This document shows positions 56,958 through 64,000 of a DNA stretch of 64,000 nt, in pieces. The notes beneath the pieces are model-generated. The model saw only the letters and a list, made by a program, of their open reading frames with translations, was not told the origin of the DNA and ran no database searches. The position numbers and the translations under genes are program-made. Origin of the DNA: Bryopsis sp. KO-2023 (taxonomy: Eukaryota > Chlorophyta > Ulvophyceae > Bryopsidales > Bryopsidaceae); assembly GCA_030272585.1 (NCBI GenBank), contig BSYQ01000010.1:3596001-3660000 (forward strand), in the 5' to 3' direction. Position 1 is the stretch's first letter; each line of letters starts with the position of its first letter.

Positions 56958-59900
56958 ATGGACAAGAATCCGATCGAGAATTCTCCACCAAAATCCATCC
57001 AGAAACCCGTCCCACGATTCATAGAATGGACGGTTCGACAAGGAGGCTGGTTAACATGGCTTTTATTATCGATTGCTCTGGGCTCGCTCTTCGCCCTGCC
57101 TGAATTGGGGAGGAAAGTGTTTTTCGACGAAAACGCTTTGCTAACGGGGAGCGTATTGCCAACCTACAGGTGATCTTGCAGTTACATATGCATGTATTGG
57201 TGCATGCAAGCCGCATTCATTCCTTGGCTCTCAAGAATATTGATTTTGGGAGGATATGCATACATGCCTGGAATGTAAATCATGAAACACCCTTCTTATC
57301 AAGGATAGATCTAGATCTGCTTAAATGGTTTTCCCATTCATTGTTTTGAAAATAATTGAGTCACCATCTTTGCCTTTTGATGTCCAGGTCCAGTCAATTT
57401 CGTGATTTTAATCATCACACTTGCATGACCAATTGACTGGGCTGTTCCAGATTGTTTGTTTGTGCTGCACTCCCCCCCCCCCCTCTCTCAAAGAGCAAAA
57501 CACATAAACAAATTCAAAAATTGTAATTTATTTGGACTCAGAGCTTCGAACGCCATCAGAGAAGCACCGTTATTTCGTAAGTCAACACTGGAGGCGATAG
57601 GAAAGCTGAAGGGAGGAGCCCACGTGGATTTCGTTGCCAAAGCGTTGGAGTCGATCGGATTGGAGGTTTCCATTCAAGCCTTCAATTCCAGCTCCTCGAT
57701 TGCATGCAAAAATGTGCATGGGATTTTGCGATCGCCCAGGGGCGATGGCAAAGAGGCCATGGTGTTTGTCACCCCCCTGGATTTACGAAAAGGTGAATTT
57801 TATCTGCTTATTTATTTTCGTTCGCAAACAAACGCAAGATGCTTGTAGGGATTGAATCTGTTCTTTTTTTCTTTTGAATGGACTAGCTCGCCTGGATATT
57901 CTGCGAAGTTTATCATTGCCGGTGTTCATTTTTGGAGGGTCAATATATGGCTCGATTGACCTCCACTGATTCAGTCGAAGTCTTTTTTTTTTTTTTGAAC
58001 AAGTTTTTGTTCTATGCCAGGCTCCTGGCAGAGCGATGAGGGAGGAGCATCGGCCCTTGCCATTGGGTATGGTCTTTTTTATCATTTGGATACGGTGGCC
58101 TGGCTGGCGAAAGACCTCATTTGGGTTGTCACAGATGGCCGTTGCGGATCAATAGAAAGCATGAGGGTTTGGCTCGAAGAATACCATGCAGAGGTGACTG
58201 CTCAGGATGGAAATCAGTAGGGTTTTTTTTCTTTTTTTTGTTCTCTGTTTTTGGGGCTGGGGGGGGGGGAATAACTATAGAGAGTCACAAAAATGTTTCA
58301 TTTTGAAGATGCTATGATTTTTCTCAGGCATCCTAGCAGTACGTAGCGATTTTTTTTATACCAAAAAGGATGCTTCTCTGAAAACTGAACCCTCTCCTCT
58401 GTTTCCTTGAAAAAAAATGAAAACAAAATAACAGACCAATAATAAATTACGAATGATTTTATATTTTATATGACCACCACCCAGTACATTAATTTTATTA
58501 TCAATATTATTATTTTTTATTATTTTTTACTTGATTTTATTGACCGGATTGTGTTCACTCGCCGCCAGACTGACCGAACACCCACACTCTCACAAAATTT
58601 CGTCCGGGGTGGGGTCCTCCAGCAAGCCGTGGTATTGGAAATGCCGAACTCGACTTTCAATACGTGGGAATTGTCTGTGGAGGGGGTGAATGGGCAATTG
58701 CCCAAGCTCGACATACATTGGCTGGCCAGATTTATTGCCAACCATGTGCTGGCCATCCCCAGCAGTTTGGGAAAAGGCGTCCTGTTCGCTTCCCCTTTAT
58801 GTGGTCGAGTCTCTGCGATGGCCAAGGTATTTTACAAATTATTTTTTTTTCATTTTCGGATGGTTCTGCTGGCTCAAATCATGGACTGTTGATATGCTTC
58901 AGCTCCCTGATGTTTCGTTTTTGTGTGTTGTGGGGTCACAGTATTTTCCTTTTTTTTTAATCGTTGATTTTCTTCTGCTGGATTTCTTTCTGTTTTAAGA
59001 TATACTCGAGCTGGGAAAAGAAAATGCAGTCGATGACCTGCTTCATTTTGCGGCAAGCCATCGGAGTTCCGACCGGCAGTCATTCAGTTTTCAAAAACTG
59101 GGCTGTGGATGCAGTCACAGTTCGTCCAATTACTGAACCTCAAGCTCCCAAAGCTCAACCTGATGCCATTGATTGGTACTGACAGCAACCCCCCCCCCCC
59201 CCCAAAAAAAAAAAGAAAAGAAAAATAGAGTTTGAAAACCTTCAAGTCTACGTTTCAAACTGTTGACTGTTTGCTTCATATTCTTGCTGTCCTTCACAAC
59301 TGGCGAAAAGAGCTGAGTGCAAAACAATGCATATGCTTTTTTCACTCTTGGCTCAGTTTTTTGTTTAATTTTTTCGACACTGTTGTTGCTTCTGTTGCCA
59401 TGCCATGAAAGGAACGTATTCAAAAATGAAATAGCCCTCAGCATCCAGCACTCCAGTTGTTTTTCCTGAATAACAAAAAGGTATATCCTGAGTTCACTCT
59501 GTTCTTCTTTCTTTTTTCCCCTTTTGATCAAAATCGAACAGTAATCAAAACCGATCCCTAGATGTAATCTTTTAAATTGAGATTTAATAAGCTGATGAAA
59601 CTACATGCCAACAATTTTATAAACTGTGGTTTTAGGAAAGTAGGTCGACTGGCTGGTGCCAACCCAGATATGGCGCTCCTGGGTATGGTGGAGTGCATCG
59701 AGCTGATGTTCAGGGCTTGCAACAGTTTGTTGGAAAAACTCCACCATTCATACTTCTACTACGTGCTGATCAACACAGATCAATTCATCACCATCGAATT
59801 CTATATCATTCCGGTCGTCTTGATGCTGGCAGCCATGACTCTCAAAGTAAATACCAACACCGGCAAAAAAAGCAGTTGTGTTTGTTTCGTTAATGCCGTG

Positions 59901-60845
59901 TGCTCTGCTCCTTTTCGAACCGATTAACCAAAAAATATGGAAGCCGCAGAAAAGACCTTCGTTTCTTTTTTGGCTTGATTTTCTTCTGTTTACTGTTTGT
60001 TTTTGGTTTTTCCTCCATGTGTAATTTGCAATCCACCAGGCTGCTGTGACCAAATCGTCAGACGAACAGCACCAAGACTCCCCGTACTGGAAGGAAGCCA
60101 TGCTGCTGTGCATTTCTTGCCATTCTGTTTTCGCTCTGCTGACCTGGCTGCTGCAATCCACCAAAATACCTCCGTTCGAACCCCCGCATCAGAACTCCCA
60201 CTGGAAGATCATATCCACCATCATCATCGGTTTGGTAGGCTGCGTGGAATTGGGAAGGGGTTCTTGGAGAAAGGTTAGGGGGATGGACGACCTGCGATCG
60301 TTTTCCGATGCACTGTCCTCTGTCTCGGTTGCTACAACAGCAGTGTTGGTTTCTGCTTTCGTGTCGGTAAACTGGTAAGTTTTTTGAACTAAGATTGAGA
60401 AAATCTGCATTTGGAGGCCACATGGTTAACTTATGGTCGGTCAATAGCACTCAAAAATCTGAGCTCCACCCCCCCCCCCACCCACCCCCTCATTAATCCT
60501 ATCAGGGTTTTTCTTTGGTATTTCGACTGGAAACTGAGTGTATGACCATATTGTGTGTTCAGGGCGCTGACGCTTGTTGGCTTGCTGCTCATAGCTCCTG
60601 TCGCTCTGACCAATTACCCCAAATCAAAACTATCGATGCATGGAAAGTGTCTGGCGATCGCTTCGTTGTCAGTTTGTTCACCAGTGGCTGTTCTATCGAT
60701 TGCTGTTTGGCTGGTGCGAGGTGGCGTGCCAAATTTCAGCGATTTTACAGGTGTTGTGGAAACCGCTCCGATCGCCTCGGTGATATTTTGGTCGATGGTA
60801 TACTTTCCGTTTTGGTTGATGTCTGTGTATGTGTTTCTTTCATGA
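56958..60845 (+). CDS. GPAA1: GPI transamidase component GPAA1 (Gaa1)
   Basis: Eight exons in perfect phase (56958-57169, 57542-57792, 58021-58193, 58569-58826, 59000-59175, 59636-59846, 60040-60374, 60563-60845) give 632 residues, the usual length. GPAA1 is a multi-span ER-membrane subunit of the complex that attaches GPI anchors to proteins; its lumenal domain has an M28-peptidase fold. Visible are one N-terminal span followed by DENALLTGSVLPTYR, then NVHGILRSPRGDGKEAM and GGASALAIGYGLFYHL. WLAKDLIWVVTDG, EGVNGQLPKLDIHW, TGSHSVFKNWAVDAVTV and LLEKLHHSYFYYVL follow, with about six further C-terminal membrane segments. Pro and Asn in the last spans match the family. Introns have strongly T/G-rich sense strands. 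Confidence 0.97.
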
Positions 60846-61504
60846 AATAGAGAAGGAAAAAAAAAGCACGAGAAAAAAGAGCGTTACTTTTTACTGGTTT
60901 GTGTAACAAGGGCAATTGGAAATCTTAAAGCCACCATACACCCAGGTTTGAAAAAAAAAGACAAAACTTTTTTTTTTTTCAAGTTGGAAAATATCATAAT
61001 AAAAAGCTCCCATCGCTCTACCCAACCACACCTCTCATAATGCTACCGCTCAACACTAGAAAAATTAATATGTGAACACAAGACTTCCTACCCAGCACCC
61101 CTGTTTTTCGTAAAAAGCGAAACAGGGGAAATAATACGTAAATGGAAAAGTATGCAGATAAAGGAAGCAAAAAGAGCCCCCCACACACATTTTCTCGAAA
61201 AAAAATGGAAAGCATCCCTCAAAAGTCGAAAGGACACTTTTCTTTTTCTAATATCTACTCGTTCGATCCGCAGCTCATATTTGAATAAGAAAAGAAAACA
61301 AAAAAATGCGAGGGAAAAACAGATGAGTTTCAACTCCAAACACCTACCTTGCGTGATTAACCCCCTCCAGAAAATAATGTAGAGAAAAAAAGAAAAAAAA
61401 AATCAGGATTTTGAATCGATAAAACCCTGCTTGTCAACTTCAAGATGATAGTAACATAGAATTCGGAAAGGTTCAGAAAAAAAAACCCAACGATTGCTTT
61501 TTTT
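60846..61504. other. Convergent spacer between GPAA1 and the thioesterase
   Basis: No gene is seen. A/T-rich with homopolymers. The sense-strand bias flips here, from T/G-rich introns on the left to C/A-rich on the right, as expected for convergent transcription. Confidence 0.5.
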
Positions 61505-63962
61505 TCAAGACCATTTGGTCCTGACTCTTATCAACTCTCTGGACTTTTCGCCAGTGACTTTTCGCAGGGAGTGCAAAAATACGTTCGTCCCAGTGGAGCC
61601 GTTTTCAGATTCTATTTCACACCAGCTCGATTCCACTCTATCCCCCGCAACGCATTCCGCTTTGAAATCCATTTCCATCTGAAAATAGCCCCCCCCAAAA
61701 AAAAAACAAAAAACACACACACAAGAGTGCGTCAGAAAAAAAATGGGATATCTACACAAGTGTTTCAACATTTAATTCTTTATTTTATGTACCCGAATAC
61801 ATGTAAGTAAAATAAAATAAAAGAAATAATTGAAAACAATAAAATTGTGGGTGCTCCCTGCCACAGGGCTAAGGAAAATCATTATTTTAACACAAGATCT
61901 TCCATCAGCTTCTGAAAACGTGATGCCACCACACACACCTCCGTAAGTGTTTTGGAGTCGTGGATTTCATCAGGCACCGTGTCGAGAGCCCAGATCAAAT
62001 ACACGACGTTATTGATATGCCCATTCATATCCACATTGCTCCCCCGCGCGAATCTGTCTGGACCAGGGGTGGAATCCTCACTCATGTTCGGAAGCTTCTG
62101 CCTTGCCTCGCTCACAGCCACCGAATGCCTTGAAATAATCACACACAAAAAAAAAGAGGATCACATACACCGAATAACACCACCAAATTCAATACAAGGC
62201 TGATTAACAACTGAAAATCTTGGAAATGTGCTCTTAAAAAGTTATTGCAGATGTGTAGTTGCAAGAAATAGGAGGGGGAGGGGGGATATGAAAATATAGT
62301 TTTTTATTTATTTATTTTATTTATTTTTTGGGAAGGAATTTTCATTGCCAGGTGGCTCCAGAGATTTTGAGGGGCTTACGAACAAAGAAGAAAATCAGCC
62401 CACCCACAGGAGTGATATTCCAACGAACTCACCGCTCCGGAGAAACAAATTGCTTGAAGTTCTCCTTCATCTCTTCTGGAATCCTGGCCATTTTCCTTTT
62501 GACGATATCCACCATGACCCAGGTACTGGAAAACCCACACCACCAACCAAAACGTCGTCACGAAATGCACAATTCGAAGACTCAGTTCCAGCTTAATTGC
62601 CTCGCAAATGACCAAAAATCAAAACACATGTTTTTTTTTCTTAAATCAAGCGGTATACGCATCAAGAAATCCTGGAGACCCCCTCCCCCCCCCCCGCCAA
62701 AAAAAAAAACTCAATCTATTCAACAGCCTGAATTCACCTCGTTGCTCTTCCTATGGTCTCCCCGGTTTGTGCATCACGAATAGCCCAGTCTCGTTTTGCG
62801 GAAGCCCTGGACTCGGTTGAAAACCAAGTCTCCACTTCGATCACATCACCCCTGTTTTGAAAAAGAAACCAAAATCCCTTCATTTCTGAACCAAAAAAAA
62901 CAAAAATTTTGCAAGCTTTCGCCCATCGGATCGATCACCCAGCAAAATCGCAGGAAAACGAACTGTGGTTATGGAGATCCACCTACGGGTCTATTCTCAT
63001 TGCCCACTGGATGCAACAAGAAAATTTTCATTCCTGAGTTTTATTTATTCATTTTCATTTGCAGTCCTCAGTTTCATTTTTTTCACTGGGTTGATTGGTG
63101 GCTGTCTGACGAACTTTTTTTTTGTTTTAAATCAAACCAAGTTGCAAATTGGGCCGCCATCTAAGGGAATGTGATAGACATGGAAGGACACCCACCATGT
63201 AGGATATTTATCCACTTGAATTTGAAGCCTCGTCATCACCAGAATGAGGCCCTTTTCCACCATGCTGGGTTCTGCAGCGAATCCCTCTTCAGTTTTGCCC
63301 CACATGCAGATTGCATGATTGCTGGCATTTTCCTGTACATTTTCATCAACAAAAACCAGTCAAGAAAACACAGCCAAAGTCTAGAAGGCAACTACAGTTG
63401 AAAAAGTGCTGCCTACGACGACGTCTGCAATTTCTTCCATTTTTTCGCCGTACCACTTTGGTTCAGTGCGTCTGGACGAGCCTGTATTTCTGGATGGACA
63501 GGTTCGCACGTGTTTTTAGTTTATGTCGCTTGCCAGAAACGTTCGACTTTCGACCGGGAAAGTCGTCGCCATCAAAAACTTCACGTTTTGTCGCCCCGGT
63601 TTGTGCGAAAAACGAAAGCGGATTCGTACCTGCAGCAAATTCGCGATCGTCGGCAGAGTAGTCTGACGGTCTGGTCCGACTTCGTAACCTCGGATTCGAA
63701 ATTGCTCGACGAACGCGTGGCCGTCCTTGCGGAAACTCCCCCCCTCCAGGTGCGGGATCGATCTCGCGCAAGCGATACCGCCAGACGTCTCCGCCACGGC
63801 TTGCGTCTTCGAAACCCGGGGCCCAGATCTATCGACGCCCCTTCCGACGCTCGAAACGCCGCTGAGACGAATTTCCCCCCTTGACAGCAAGGGACAGAGG
63901 GAGCGCGGTAGAACGCCTCCACGCGGAATACCGACTGTTGCACGGTCGACCCAAGACTGCAT
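61505..63962 (-). CDS. Acyl-ACP thioesterase (FatA/FatB family), plastid type
   Basis: Six exons in perfect phase (63962-63630, 63332-63196, 62851-62738, 62525-62433, 62128-61939, 61678-61505) give 346 residues from the first ATG. The frame is open upstream to the window end, so an earlier start is possible. The enzyme releases fatty acids from acyl carrier protein in the plastid stroma. Landmarks are FRIRGYEVGPDRQTTLPTIA, NLLQENASNHAI, MVEKGLILVMTR, YPTWGDVIEVETW and KRDWAIRDAQTGETIGRAT. The catalytic-region DMNGHINNVVYLIW follows, with the Asp, Asn and His residues of the hot-dog fold, then EMDFKAECVAGD and FLHSLR. The active-site papain-like Cys/Glu position reads KAEC, as in plant enzymes. 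About 80 N-terminal residues rich in Arg, Ser and Gly precede the domain and fit a transit peptide. Confidence 0.93.
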
Positions 63963-64000
63963 CCTTTTGCCTTGCGTAGCTGTCGATTGCAAAATGGTAG

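Overview
The window is nuclear DNA of an intron-rich eukaryote, most likely a unicellular alga. Genes have GT-AG introns of about 70-800 bases, with donors mostly GTGAG/GTAAG and acceptors mostly CAG. Several products are typical of plastid-bearing cells: an acyl-ACP thioesterase of the FatA/FatB family with a long N-terminal extension, a cyanobacterial-type DUF3181 protein, a phytol/farnesol-kinase-like enzyme and a bacterial-type RadA recombinase. Other products are core eukaryotic: GPAA1, eIF2-beta, an SLC25A39/40-type mitochondrial carrier, a VTT-domain (TMEM41-like) membrane protein, an inositol polyphosphate 5-phosphatase and a PP2C phosphatase. The lineage cannot be fixed from the sequence. 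A chlorarachniophyte-like alga would fit the intron density and the green-type thioesterase, but that is a guess.

Layout: 1-2240 is homopolymer-rich intergenic DNA, followed by a dispersed repeat, a 25-bp perfect hairpin and an unidentified ORF. A TLC-like membrane protein (+) lies at 3559-4551 and a phytol-kinase-like enzyme (-) at 5430-6146. A secreted cysteine-rich/FAS1 protein (-) occupies 8070-12183. Then come the VTT protein (+, 13135-15344) and the mitochondrial carrier (+, 16002-18635). The stretch 18.6-25.9 kb has few genes: the second repeat copy, a stretch open in several frames, two palindrome clusters and microsatellites. From 25968 to 38066 three minus-strand genes lie head to tail: PP2C, eIF2-beta and RadA. 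A 182-bp divergent spacer separates RadA from the C2/5-phosphatase/C2 gene (+, 38249-44103), which carries a hAT-type MITE in an intron. Next are DUF3181 (-), an LRR protein (+), an unidentified gene (-), an unidentified pair (+), a small membrane protein (+), GPAA1 (+, 56958-60845) and, converging on it, the acyl-ACP thioesterase (-, 61505-63962).

Gene models were built by hand. Exons were chained only where splice sites, reading phase and family motifs agreed, and places where the chain does not close are stated. No operons are expected. The genes are functionally mixed, with themes of plastid lipid metabolism (phytol kinase, thioesterase), membrane lipid and GPI biology (VTT, GPAA1, 5-phosphatase) and housekeeping. 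Introns and 3' flanks are strikingly T/G-rich on the transcribed (sense) strand. This reads out gene direction even where no exon is recognised.
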